Assembly: GCA_966210515.1 (NCBI GenBank)
Contig: CBIHLM010000002.1
Span: 1-64,000 of the forward strand
Origin: Paradesertivirga sp966210515
Lineage (GTDB): Bacteria; Bacteroidota; Bacteroidia; Sphingobacteriales; Sphingobacteriaceae
DNA: 64,000 bases
Reading direction: 5' to 3'
This document shows positions 8,644 through 16,929 of this stretch, piece by piece. Within the stretch, counting starts at the first letter, position 1; every line of letters begins with the position of its first letter. Position numbers and translations under genes: made by a program. The notes below the pieces were generated by a model. The model did not search any database. It had not been told where the DNA came from and saw only the letters and a program-made list of their open reading frames with translations.

Positions 8644-9180
8644 ATGGAATATCTTTACGCAAAATCAATTCATATAATTTTTGTGGTTAGCTGGATGGCG
8701 GGGCTATTCTATATAGTTCGTCTTTTTATCTACCATGTCGAAGCTAACGACAGGCCGGAGCAGGAAAGAATTGTCTTGCAGCGCCAGTTCGAAGTGATGC
8801 AGAGCAAGCTCTGGAATATCATAACCACCCCGGCAATGATATTAAGCGTTTTAGCCGGGGCCTACATGATATATCTTAATCCAGCTTTGCTACAGATGGA
8901 TTGGATGCTTGTAAAGCTGGCCTTTGTATTAGGTCTTTTAATTTATCATTTCTGGTGCCAGCGAATTATCTATCAGCAAAAGAAAGGTTCATCAAGCTGG
9001 ACCTCAACTCAGTTGCGCTTGTGGAATGAGTTAGCCACGGTATTTCTTGTCGCCATTGTTTTTACAGTAGTGTTAAAAACGGCTATCGACTGGCTTTACG
9101 GCTTAGTTGGGCTGACTTTATTTGTGATTATAATAATGTCAGCCGTTAAAATTTATAAGTACTATCGCCTGAAAGGATAG
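8644..9180 (+). CDS. hemJ: HemJ-type protoporphyrinogen IX oxidase
   Basis: Four- to five-helix inner-membrane protein of the HemJ (UPF0093) family, which oxidises protoporphyrinogen IX to protoporphyrin IX. Family hallmarks are seen: KSIHIIFVVSWMAGLFYIVR with His10, LFIYH (His31), VKLAFVLGLLIYHFWCQR with Lys91, and LRLWNELATVFLVAIVF. Length 178 is typical. Its place at the end of a heme operon supports the role. It implies the classical protoporphyrin route rather than the coproporphyrin-dependent one. It converges with the gene on the minus strand 16 bases later; no hairpin terminator is obvious in that gap. Confidence 0.88.
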   Translation: MEYLYAKSIHIIFVVSWMAGLFYIVRLFIYHVEANDRPEQERIVLQRQFEVMQSKLWNIITTPAMILSVLAGAYMIYLNPALLQMDWMLVKLAFVLGLLIYHFWCQRIIYQQKKGSSSWTSTQLRLWNELATVFLVAIVFTVVLKTAIDWLYGLVGLTLFVIIIMSAVKIYKYYRLKG

Positions 9181-9196
9181 CTAAATAGAAACCGTT

Positions 9197-11134
9197 TTAC
9201 CGAGCCTTAATCGTCATGGTATTATCTATCATGTGTTTGTTGTATTGCTGAATAAAAGCTTTCAGCTTTCTTTCCATTTTTTCAATCAATTCTTGTTTAC
9301 CGGCAATGATATTTTTGGTGAGTAATCTGTCTTGTCTGTAATTATAGAGCGCCACAGGTGCTTTCCCATCATGTTTTAAAACATAATCTCCCATAATTAT
9401 CTGATAAAGATTATCCGTTAAATGAACCACAGAATGATCTTCCTTTTGATTGATCATGTCATCGCCAAATGCAAAGTACGAATGCTTATAATGCAATTTG
9501 TTGAGAATAGTTGGCAGGATGTCTGCCTGTTGTACCGGCCTGTCTTCTTTACCTTTTAGATCGCCGGAAGGATCGAAAATTAATATTGGTACGGCATATG
9601 CGCCAAGAGAGGTTTTATATTCATCATGCCAGGCTACTGATGAATGATCTGCTGTAATTACAAATAAGGTGTTTTTATACCATGACGTTTTTGATACGGC
9701 TTTAAAAAACTGGCGTAGAGAATAATCTGTATATCCCACGCCTTGATGTACCGGTAAAGTGCCTTTAGGGAACCTCCCTTCAAATTCTTCGGGGATTTTA
9801 AATGGATGGTGGGATGAAACAGAGAAGAGAACACTTAAAAATGGAGGTTTAAAACTGTTCAAATTTTTAGCCCAAAACTGCATGAAGGGTTCATCCCAAA
9901 TACCCCACATGCCATCAAAATCATCATCGTTGCCGTATTCGGTCATCCCATAATAATGTTTAATTCCACCCACTTTTACAAAGGAGCTAAAGCCCATAGA
10001 ACCGTTAGGAGCGCCATGGAAAAAAGAAGTGTGATATCCGTCTTTCGACAGCAAATTTCCGAAACTGTTTATTTGGTTGTTGGAGTAATTTGAAAGAATA
10101 AAAGGTTCCTGAATGCCCGGTATGCTAGCGATGACAGAAGGCAGGCCTTCAATAGATTTGCGCCCGTTTGCATAAGCATTCGTAAACGCCAGACTTTCAT
10201 TCATCAATGAATCGAGAAAAGGCGTGTACCCTTTGTATTTCCCTTTTTCCAAATCTTTGTTAAATCCACCCAGGTACTCTTTGCTAAAGCTTTCAAGTAT
10301 AATTACAACAACGTTTTTTTTAACAGGTGTATTTGCTGAATTGTCGCCGGGGTGGATGGGGCTATAAATTTTGTTTACTTCTTCCTCGCTAAAGAAGTTT
10401 TCTTTTTGCAGTACCTGTGCCCGTATTGATCGGATTATGGCAAAAGGCGTGTTTAGAACAATACTAACTTCCGAAGTGTTATTAACGAATTCTCCTGCAT
10501 TACTCAGCGTAATCGGACGTGTACTGTGTCTGAAGCCGCCGCGCATACCCGCTACTGTTAAGCCACTCATTAGTGGTATCATTGCTATTGATGTACAATA
10601 GTATAGCCAATTATTTTTGAATAATATTTTAGTCGTCAGAGTTCTTTTATAAAATAGAACCATGACAGATATTAACGCGATCAGTAAGATAGTTATATAC
10701 CAGTAATCAAATATAAATTGAGAAAGTAAATTTGCTTTGTTTTGCTCATTTGCGAATTGGGAGAACAACGAGAAAGAGGTTCGCTTAAGAGTAAAAGGAT
10801 AATAGGCAATATCTCCGATGTTAAAAGCCAAGCCGATGCCATTCGTTACGTAGAATATCCACGAACACGCTTTTTGATAGGTCTGATTATGCCGAAATTT
10901 AAACGGGATAATCTGACTTACTATAAATAAAGAATTTATATACAATATTGCGCTGATGTCAAACTTTACCCCACCTAACAACATTGTAAGAAAACTGTCC
11001 GTATCAGTATCTGGAAAAAGTTCCTGGTTTAACGTGTAAAAGGCGAGGCGGCATATCGTAAACAGGAAAAGTATGATTGATAATCTAACTATAAGAGTAA
11101 TGTAAATATTCTCCTTAACGGTACTTAAACTCAT
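9197..11134 (-). CDS. LtaS-like membrane phosphoglycerol/phosphoethanolamine-type transferase (sulfatase fold)
   Basis: Large inner-membrane enzyme of the alkaline phosphatase superfamily, arranged like lipoteichoic acid synthase: about five N-terminal membrane helices (residues 10-190) and an extracytoplasmic sulfatase-fold domain from about 272. Glu281 (ILESFS) is the probable metal ligand. Ser327 in ANGRKSIEGLPS lies at the spacing of the LtaS catalytic threonine, and TADHSS supplies the Asp-His metal pair. Bacteroidota do not make lipoteichoic acid, so the acceptor is more likely a lipid, glycan or lipopolysaccharide. It is monocistronic on the minus strand with TACCTTTG upstream. The substrate is not determinable from sequence. 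Confidence 0.8.
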   Translation of the reverse strand: MSLSTVKENIYITLIVRLSIILFLFTICRLAFYTLNQELFPDTDTDSFLTMLLGGVKFDISAILYINSLFIVSQIIPFKFRHNQTYQKACSWIFYVTNGIGLAFNIGDIAYYPFTLKRTSFSLFSQFANEQNKANLLSQFIFDYWYITILLIALISVMVLFYKRTLTTKILFKNNWLYYCTSIAMIPLMSGLTVAGMRGGFRHSTRPITLSNAGEFVNNTSEVSIVLNTPFAIIRSIRAQVLQKENFFSEEEVNKIYSPIHPGDNSANTPVKKNVVVIILESFSKEYLGGFNKDLEKGKYKGYTPFLDSLMNESLAFTNAYANGRKSIEGLPSVIASIPGIQEPFILSNYSNNQINSFGNLLSKDGYHTSFFHGAPNGSMGFSSFVKVGGIKHYYGMTEYGNDDDFDGMWGIWDEPFMQFWAKNLNSFKPPFLSVLFSVSSHHPFKIPEEFEGRFPKGTLPVHQGVGYTDYSLRQFFKAVSKTSWYKNTLFVITADHSSVAWHDEYKTSLGAYAVPILIFDPSGDLKGKEDRPVQQADILPTILNKLHYKHSYFAFGDDMINQKEDHSVVHLTDNLYQIIMGDYVLKHDGKAPVALYNYRQDRLLTKNIIAGKQELIEKMERKLKAFIQQYNKHMIDNTMTIKAR

Positions 11135-11155
11135 TGTAATGATAAAGTTAATTTA

Positions 11156-11163
11156 CAAAGGTA
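11156..11163 (-). promoter_or_regulatory. -7 promoter element for the LtaS-like gene
   Basis: On the minus strand this reads TACCTTTG, identical to the hemA element and matching TAnnTTTG. It lies about 20 bases before the start codon, giving a very short leader. No -33 TTG is obvious. A second identical octamer on the same strand is at 11273-11280. Confidence 0.45.
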
Positions 11164-11281
11164 AGCCCCGGAAAATAAATATTAAAAATTACTTTTATCG
11201 TCTCGGTTTTAAATGATTCGATAATTATTTTTCATTAATGCAACCACAAGTCATATTTAGTCATCTTGTTCTCAAAGGTAT

Positions 11282-11893
11282 ATGAATTTAAGTCGCAAAT
11301 TATCTGTTGACGATTTGCTTGAAGGGTGTAAACGGGCCGACCGCCGAACCCAGGAGCTGCTATATAAAACGCTGGCGTCGAGGATGCTGGGCGTTTGTAT
11401 GCGGTATGCCAAAGATCATTTTGAGGGGGAGGATATTTTGCAGACGGGATTTGTAAAAGTGTTTCAAAAGGTGAATGAGTTTCGTGGAGATGGTTCTTTT
11501 GAAGGTTGGATAAGGAGGATTATGGTGAACACCGCTATTGAATTTTACAGAAAGAATCAACGAATGATGAATCTTGTGGATCTTGACGAAGTATATGATG
11601 CACCTCAGGTAACTTTCGACATGGAGGGATTGGAGGTACGAGACTTATTGAAGTTAATCCAGCAATTGTCGGCCGGCTATAAATTGGTATTCAATTTATA
11701 CGCAATTGAAGGTTATTCGCACAAAGAAATTGCAAAACAGCTTGGAATTACCGAAGGGGCTTCAAAATCTCAGTTATCCCGGGCACGGGCAATTTTAAAA
11801 GAAAAGCTGAGGAAATTGGAAGAGAGCAAGAGTGCAGATAAAATGAATATTAAAGACGATACCGAACCTCTGGTGGAGTCGGCTCAAATTTAA
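11282..11893 (+). CDS. ECF-type RNA polymerase sigma factor
   Basis: Extracytoplasmic-function sigma factor. Region 2 (about residues 20-95) contains RMLGVCMRYAKDHFEGEDILQ and the -10 recognition helix GDGSFEGWIRRIMVNTAIEF. Region 4 (about 125-185) carries the helix-turn-helix YSHKEIAKQLGITEGASKSQ. Regions 1 and 3 are absent, as in ECF factors. At 203 residues it is typical, with an acidic tail. The next gene has an anti-sigma-like layout and is followed by an outer-membrane barrel gene, so the three probably form one regulatory cassette. Confidence 0.93.
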   Translation: MNLSRKLSVDDLLEGCKRADRRTQELLYKTLASRMLGVCMRYAKDHFEGEDILQTGFVKVFQKVNEFRGDGSFEGWIRRIMVNTAIEFYRKNQRMMNLVDLDEVYDAPQVTFDMEGLEVRDLLKLIQQLSAGYKLVFNLYAIEGYSHKEIAKQLGITEGASKSQLSRARAILKEKLRKLEESKSADKMNIKDDTEPLVESAQI

Positions 11894-11978
11894 AAAATGT
11901 TCACATCCGCGATTTGGAAGTCGAAAAGAAGAATTTTTAGAATAGGTTTTGCTTATTTCTAGGTAGTACATAACGAAA

Positions 11979-12713
11979 ATGAAAAAGATTGACCCTGTAA
12001 CAGATAAGGATTTTGATAAAGTGTTTCGCGAGAAGCTTTATTCTATAGAAATGCAGCCTGCTGATTCGGTGTGGGAAGGAATTTCGAAGCAATTAGATAT
12101 CAACAAAAAGAAAGGATCTTTTCCGGTACTTTGGCTTGCTGCTGCCAGTATGGCTGCAGTGGTAGGTGCGGGTGTTTGGTTTTCCTCTCAAAAAGAACCC
12201 ATGAAATTAACAGGTACAGCGGATGTAAATATCGAAGAAACGATTGTTCAGCCTGCTCCGGAAGTTGCGATAAATGTTGATATTAAGAAACCTTTAACAA
12301 GTGAAACAAAAAGTCTGCCTTCGATCTCTAAGGGAATTTTAAAAAGCAAAAAATCCGGGATTTCAAAAGTTTCTTCTTCAGAGGTCGCAATAGCACAAAC
12401 CTCGTCTTTGAAAGAGGATAAACCTGTAGAAAATCCAGTGGCTGCCAGCGCTAAACAGGAGACAGGACATAAAGCTGCAACAAAAGAAATTCAGGCAGAA
12501 ACTCAGGTGTTGGCTTTAGCTGAACCGGAGATAGCAACTGAGGAGCCGCAAGTAAAGGAAAGAAAAATCAGATCAGTTGGCAGTCTGGTTAATTTTGTGG
12601 TGAGCAAAGTTGATAAACGTAAGAATAAAATTATAGAGTTTGAAGATGGGGATGAGGGTACCATGGTTTCGGGTTTAAACCTTGGGCTATTAAAATTTCA
12701 GGCTAAACAATAG
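11979..12713 (+). CDS. Single-pass membrane protein, probable anti-sigma factor
   Basis: A 244-residue protein with a cytoplasmic-looking N-terminus (DKDFDKVFREKLYSIEMQPADSVWEGI, about 10-36), one membrane helix at about 49-67 (FPVLWLAAASMAAVVGAGVWF), and a low-complexity Lys/Glu/Pro/Ala-rich part expected to face the periplasm. This topology, directly after an ECF sigma gene, fits the Bacteroidota anti-sigma-like proteins. No zinc-binding HxxxCxxC motif is present, so it is not a ZAS-type factor. The function is inferred from context; the sequence itself is weakly informative. Confidence 0.65.
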   Translation: MKKIDPVTDKDFDKVFREKLYSIEMQPADSVWEGISKQLDINKKKGSFPVLWLAAASMAAVVGAGVWFSSQKEPMKLTGTADVNIEETIVQPAPEVAINVDIKKPLTSETKSLPSISKGILKSKKSGISKVSSSEVAIAQTSSLKEDKPVENPVAASAKQETGHKAATKEIQAETQVLALAEPEIATEEPQVKERKIRSVGSLVNFVVSKVDKRKNKIIEFEDGDEGTMVSGLNLGLLKFQAKQ

Positions 12714-12735
12714 GAATAGATTTATCACATTCATA

Positions 12736-13521
12736 ATGAAACTTAAACTTATAATTCTTCTGATTGCTTGTATCAGTAGCGGAGTATATGCCCAGGAGGC
12801 AAAAACTGACTCAACAAAAAAGAAATCTAAAACCTCAATAAAGATTAGAAGCTGGGAGTGTGAATCCAAGGATACGGATTCAACCAAAACAAGCCATCCT
12901 AATTTTTCTATTCAGCTAACGCTTTCACGTTTAGATCTTGGATTGGCAAAATTTATCGATAATGGGAGCTTTACTTTGTCCCCTGAAAACCAATTTCTGG
13001 AGACGGAAACCTGGAAAACTCATAATGTTGGCTTTGAGTTTTTTCAGATGGGTTATCGATTTAGCCATAATTTTAAAATATATATAGGTAGCGGTATAGA
13101 CTGGACACATATGCGATTTAAAAAGGATTTTACAATTCTTCCGGATCAACCGACGCTGGATACTCTGCAAGAGAATATAGACTTTAAAAAGAATCGCTTC
13201 AGTAGTACCTATTTAAGAGTTCCATTATCTTTCCAGATCAGAAGTAATGATGATCAGAAAGGAAACAAAATCTATTTTGTATTTGGTCCTGAAATTGGAT
13301 TTCTGATTAACGGGAAAACAAAGCAAGTGAGTGACGAACGCGGTAAAGAAAAAGTAAAAGATGATTTCAATCTCAATCCTTTCAGATACGGAGCTTTTGG
13401 ACGTTTAGGCTATGACGATTTTGGTTTTTATGTAAAGTATTATAATACGGATGTTTTTGCTGATAACCAGGGTCCAAAAGGTCTTAAAAACCTGAACTTT
13501 GGTGTGATGGTGGGTTTTTAA
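12736..13521 (+). CDS. Outer-membrane beta-barrel protein (PorT-like fold), unknown role
   Basis: Begins with a signal peptide (KLKLIILLIACISSGVYAQ, cleavage expected after about residue 20) and a short Lys/Thr/Ser-rich linker. The rest alternates polar and hydrophobic residues with aromatic girdles (VGFEFFQMGYRFSHNFKIYIG; FGRLGYDDFGFYVKYY). It ends in Phe (NFGVMVGF), the C-terminal signature recognised by the BAM machinery. At 261 residues it suits an 8- to 10-strand barrel. It is 22 bases after the anti-sigma-like gene and is followed by a strong terminator, so it is the last gene of the ECF cassette and a candidate client or stress sensor. Confidence 0.75.
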   Translation: MKLKLIILLIACISSGVYAQEAKTDSTKKKSKTSIKIRSWECESKDTDSTKTSHPNFSIQLTLSRLDLGLAKFIDNGSFTLSPENQFLETETWKTHNVGFEFFQMGYRFSHNFKIYIGSGIDWTHMRFKKDFTILPDQPTLDTLQENIDFKKNRFSSTYLRVPLSFQIRSNDDQKGNKIYFVFGPEIGFLINGKTKQVSDERGKEKVKDDFNLNPFRYGAFGRLGYDDFGFYVKYYNTDVFADNQGPKGLKNLNFGVMVGF

Positions 13522-13542
13522 GTAATTAACCGATATGATATT

Positions 13543-13575
13543 AACCCTGTCTATAACTATAGCAGGGTTTTTTTA
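13543..13575 (+). terminator. Rho-independent terminator after the ECF cassette
   Basis: Stem AACCCTG/CAGGGTT with an inner CTATA/TATAG extension, followed by a run of seven or more T. It ends the sigma/anti-sigma/barrel unit. Confidence 0.85.
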
Positions 13576-13611
13576 TTAAAATCAAGCACCTAAATTTTCT
13601 TAAGTTTGACC

Positions 13612-14607
13612 ATGTCAATGCAGTCTTTTATTGAGCTTTCGGAAGTAAGTAAAAAATATCCAACTGATACGTTCGCCGGAGTTCGTGAAGTGACGGCTTC
13701 AATAGCTAAAGGAAAAGTTATAGCGATTGTAGGGGAGAGCGGAAGCGGAAAAAGTACCTTGCTCAAGCTTATTTATGGCTTACTATCTCCTGATCATGGT
13801 TCAGTTTTTTTTAAAGGAGAGGCCATTCTGGGACCTGATGAAAAGTTGATTCCGGGTCACGATTCTATGAAAATGGTAACGCAGGATTTTAGCTTGAACA
13901 CCTATGCTAAAGTATACGACAACGTTGCGTCTATGCTCCCGAACACCAACCTGAAATATAAAGAAGAGAAGTCCTGGGAAATTATGAAGTTTTTACGGAT
14001 AGACCATCTTCACAATAAGAGAGTTTCAGATTTAAGCGGCGGCGAGCAACAAAGGGTAGCAATTGCCAGGGCGATTATTACCGAGCCCGAGGTGTTGTTA
14101 ATGGACGAACCCTTCAGTCAGGTTGATACTCCTTTAAAGACACATCTCAGAGCTGATATAAAACGACTTTCGCATGATCTTGGCATTACAGTCATTCTCG
14201 TCTCTCACGATCCAGTAGATGGCCTTTCTCTTGCTGATCAGATTATTGTTTTGAATCAAGGTGAAATTGTCGAATCTGGTAGCCCGGAACAATTATATAA
14301 TCATCCTCAGGATGTGTATACTTCCAGACTTCTGGCAGATTGTAATGTGTTATCACGATCGGAAGCTAAGACACTTGGTTTAAAAGCCGGGAAAGACACC
14401 GTCGCGATCTATCCCGAATGGGTGGATTTGAAGCGAAGCTGGAGCAGCAAAAATTTTATACTCATAGATTCGTTTTTCAAAGGTGTGTATGAGGAGCTCC
14501 TTTTAGAGCGGGATGGTGTCAGGATTCGGGCAATCAACCGGGATATTCATTTGTATAAAAAGGGTGCATCTGTCCCGGTAATTCTTGAAAAATTTATCGA
14601 GTTTTAG
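13612..14607 (+). CDS. ABC transporter ATP-binding protein (PotA/FbpC-like), orphan
   Basis: Importer-type ATPase. Walker A is GESGSGKST (about 41-49), the Q-loop is MVTQDFSLN, the signature is LSGGEQQR, Walker B is VLLMDEPFSQVD, and the switch His is in VSHDP. A C-terminal extension of about 90 residues resembles the TOBE-like regulatory part of PotA/CysA/FbpC ATPases. No permease or binding-protein gene is adjacent, so its partner must be elsewhere. TAAGTTTG lies three bases before this ATG and resembles a -7 element, which would make the message nearly leaderless. TTG at 13606 and ATG at 13618 are alternative starts. It converges tail to tail with ilvA. Confidence 0.85.
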   Translation: MSMQSFIELSEVSKKYPTDTFAGVREVTASIAKGKVIAIVGESGSGKSTLLKLIYGLLSPDHGSVFFKGEAILGPDEKLIPGHDSMKMVTQDFSLNTYAKVYDNVASMLPNTNLKYKEEKSWEIMKFLRIDHLHNKRVSDLSGGEQQRVAIARAIITEPEVLLMDEPFSQVDTPLKTHLRADIKRLSHDLGITVILVSHDPVDGLSLADQIIVLNQGEIVESGSPEQLYNHPQDVYTSRLLADCNVLSRSEAKTLGLKAGKDTVAIYPEWVDLKRSWSSKNFILIDSFFKGVYEELLLERDGVRIRAINRDIHLYKKGASVPVILEKFIEF

Positions 14608-14608
14608 C

Positions 14609-15853
14609 TTAAACCAGGTATTCAAATAAGGTAAGATCTTTATTGATTTCTTTGTATTTAAAATTAAGCGCCTGCATTCTGCTAATTAGTGCTGCATAGT
14701 CGTTGGCAGACTTTAGCTCAATTCCCACCAGAGCGGGGCCATATTCTTTTTGAATTTTTTTTATGAATTCAAATCGTGTGATATCGTCGTGCGGGCCAAG
14801 AACTTCATTTACAAAAAGTTTTAACGCACCAGGACGCTGTGGAAAGCTGATCACGAAATAGTGTTTGAGCCCTTCATACAATAAAGAAAGCTCTTTTATT
14901 TCCTGCATGCGTTCGATGTCGTTATTTCCACCGGAAAGAATACAGACAACTTTTTTTCCTTTGATCTGATTCGCACAAAGATCTAAAGCCGCAACAGACA
15001 ATGCGCCTGCCGGTTCGGCAACAATGGCATCCTCATTATACAGCTTTAAAATGGTAGTGCATACTTTTCCTTCCGGAACAAGAATAAGTTCATCTAAAAC
15101 CTGCTGACAAATCGGAAAGGTTAATTCTCCCGCTCGCTTTACTGATGCCCCGTCTACAAAACTATTTATTTCATCTAAAGTAACCGGTGCTCCCTGCTCT
15201 AAGGCTTTCGACATAGAAGGTGCACCTTCCGGCTCCACGCCGATTATTTTAATGGAAGGCTTTTTGTTTTTCATGTACAGCCCCGCCCCGGCTGATAAGC
15301 CGCCACCTCCAATAGGAATGATTACAACATCAGTATCAGGCAGATCTTCAAGAATTTCGACTCCTACTGTACCCTGTCCTTCGATTATTTTATAATTATC
15401 AAACGGGGGAATAAATGTCATGTTATTGGCCTCAGTGTACGAGAGGGCTTCCTTAAGGCAATCATCAAAAGTGTCTCCAACTAAAGTTATCTCAATCAAG
15501 CCGTCGCCGAACATACGGGTTTGACTGATCTTCTGTTTCGGAGTGTTTTCAGGCATAAAAATCATTCCTCTTGTATTCAGTTTCTTGCATGAGAACGCCA
15601 CTCCCTGTGCATGGTTTCCCGCACTTGCACAAACTACGCCTCTTAACAATTGCTCTTTGCTTAACTGACTGATCATGTTATATGCACCACGTAACTTGTA
15701 GGAACGTACCACCTGTAAATCTTCACGCTTAAGGTAGATTTGACATGAATACTTTTCGGAAAGTCCCTCGTTATAAATAAGAGGAGTACGTTTTATAACA
15801 GATTGCAATCGCTCTAAAGCAGCTACAGAATCGAGGTTGTTTTCAATGTTCAT
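14609..15853 (-). CDS. ilvA: Threonine dehydratase (biosynthetic threonine deaminase)
   Basis: PLP enzyme that deaminates threonine to 2-oxobutanoate for isoleucine synthesis. The PLP lysine is Lys53 in VRSYKLRGAYN; the phosphate-binding loop is PIGGGGLSAG; SGGNND is near residue 310. The last 85 residues (HYFVISFPQRPGALKLFVNEV) form one ACT-like domain, so this is the short class with a single regulatory domain (414 residues), unlike the roughly 500-residue enterobacterial enzyme with two. The ATG at 15853 matches the family start better than an upstream ATG at 15877. It lies downstream of, but separate from, the branched-chain operon. A citramalate-synthase-like gene in that operon offers an alternative route to 2-oxobutanoate. 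Confidence 0.93.
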   Translation of the reverse strand: MNIENNLDSVAALERLQSVIKRTPLIYNEGLSEKYSCQIYLKREDLQVVRSYKLRGAYNMISQLSKEQLLRGVVCASAGNHAQGVAFSCKKLNTRGMIFMPENTPKQKISQTRMFGDGLIEITLVGDTFDDCLKEALSYTEANNMTFIPPFDNYKIIEGQGTVGVEILEDLPDTDVVIIPIGGGGLSAGAGLYMKNKKPSIKIIGVEPEGAPSMSKALEQGAPVTLDEINSFVDGASVKRAGELTFPICQQVLDELILVPEGKVCTTILKLYNEDAIVAEPAGALSVAALDLCANQIKGKKVVCILSGGNNDIERMQEIKELSLLYEGLKHYFVISFPQRPGALKLFVNEVLGPHDDITRFEFIKKIQKEYGPALVGIELKSANDYAALISRMQALNFKYKEINKDLTLFEYLV

Positions 15854-15986
15854 AAGAATCAATTCTTTTATGATCAATAACTAGCGATTATTGAAATTAA
15901 GATACCCTTTTAAGGTTACCTGAATCTGAATGGAACTTTCATGGGGTTTTTTAAACAATATACAATTATTTTAATCGTCGTTATCA

Positions 15987-16775
15987 CTATTGATTTGTTC
16001 CTCTAACCTCTTTCAGTTTCATGACCATCATTTCAGCATCTGTTACAATCCACTGATTGTATTCTTCGATAGCCTTTAGTCTGTCATTTTCATCCAAATA
16101 ACCGTCCTCTACTATTTGGCTCGAACCTGCTACCTTCGACCAGATACCAATTTTAGAAAGAAAATTATCATCTCCTTTTTTATAAACCTCGTCCGAGTTA
16201 AGCACTTCAATAGAAACAAAGCCAACCTTACTTAAATAATCAGGCAGGTCCTCAGCAATCTGATTGTTCATTCCTGCGTCTGCCCGCCACCTTAAGAAAG
16301 TTGCATAAAACCTCTGCATGCTTTCGGGAGGCGTAGGGTTCCATTCAAGGTTTTCATGATTGTAATCTAAAATTGAAATTTGACCTCCTGACTTCAACAT
16401 ATTTTTCAACTTTATTAATGCTTCTCGCGGAGTGCTGAGCCATTGCAAAGTTCTTGCCGATACAATCAGGTCGAATTTCTCTTCCGGTTCATAACTAAAA
16501 AGGTCGGCATGGATAAGCTCCAGGTTTGAAACGGCTTTATAGGTTTCCCTTCCACTAATAATGAAAGCTTCTGTATTGTCGATGCCGGTCACATGACCGG
16601 ATGGTCCAACTCGTTCAGCAATACCCTTTGAAATAGCACCCGTTCCGCAGCCAACATCCAGTACTTTTAATCCTTCCTTCAAGCTTGGAACCAGGGTTCT
16701 GTAATCTCTTTCAAGAGATCTGTTGTCGAAAATTTTATTGGCGGTTTGTCCGTCCCGTTTGATTACTTTGTTCAT
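15987..16775 (-). CDS. Class I SAM-dependent methyltransferase
   Basis: Rossmann-fold methyltransferase of UbiE/Methyltransf_11 type. SAM motif I is VLDVGCGTGAIS (38-49), the acidic residue after beta-2 is in VTGIDN, and FDLIVSARTLQWL plus GGQISILDY give motifs II and III. It has 262 residues from ATG 16775. The frame is open to a GTG at 16802, but that start lies inside an inverted repeat and adds unconserved residues. The substrate cannot be told. Its neighbours (ilvA, leuB) do not suggest a shared pathway, and a terminator separates it from leuB. Confidence 0.82.
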   Translation of the reverse strand: MNKVIKRDGQTANKIFDNRSLERDYRTLVPSLKEGLKVLDVGCGTGAISKGIAERVGPSGHVTGIDNTEAFIISGRETYKAVSNLELIHADLFSYEPEEKFDLIVSARTLQWLSTPREALIKLKNMLKSGGQISILDYNHENLEWNPTPPESMQRFYATFLRWRADAGMNNQIAEDLPDYLSKVGFVSIEVLNSDEVYKKGDDNFLSKIGIWSKVAGSSQIVEDGYLDENDRLKAIEEYNQWIVTDAEMMVMKLKEVRGTNQ

Positions 16776-16796
16776 GATTGGTTGTGTAAATTCGCT

Positions 16797-16863
16797 TGTC
16801 ACTCTGAGCGGAGTCGAAGAGCGTACTCAAGGTTAATATGCTTCGACTGCGCTCAGCATGACA
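16797..16863. repeat. Imperfect inverted repeat (CTGAGCGnAGTCGAAG type)
   Basis: The left arm CTGAGCGGAGTCGAAG and the right arm CTTCGACTGCGCTCAG are reverse complements apart from one base, and the match extends outwards to TGTCA/TGACA. The loop is about 20 bases. This word is a widespread intergenic element in Bacteroidota genomes (general knowledge). It sits between the methyltransferase start and the leuB terminator. Confidence 0.85.
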
Positions 16864-16870
16864 AAGCGCA

Positions 16871-16905
16871 GAAAATAAAAAGCCCGCTATTGAGAAATAG
16901 CGGGC
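16871..16905 (-). terminator. Terminator after leuB
   Basis: Perfect 9-base stem GCCCGCTAT/ATAGCGGGC with a 6-base loop, followed on the minus strand by TTTTTATTTT. It ends the branched-chain operon. Confidence 0.88.
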
Positions 16906-16929
16906 CTGTTATTTCTGTTTTATAAAAAA

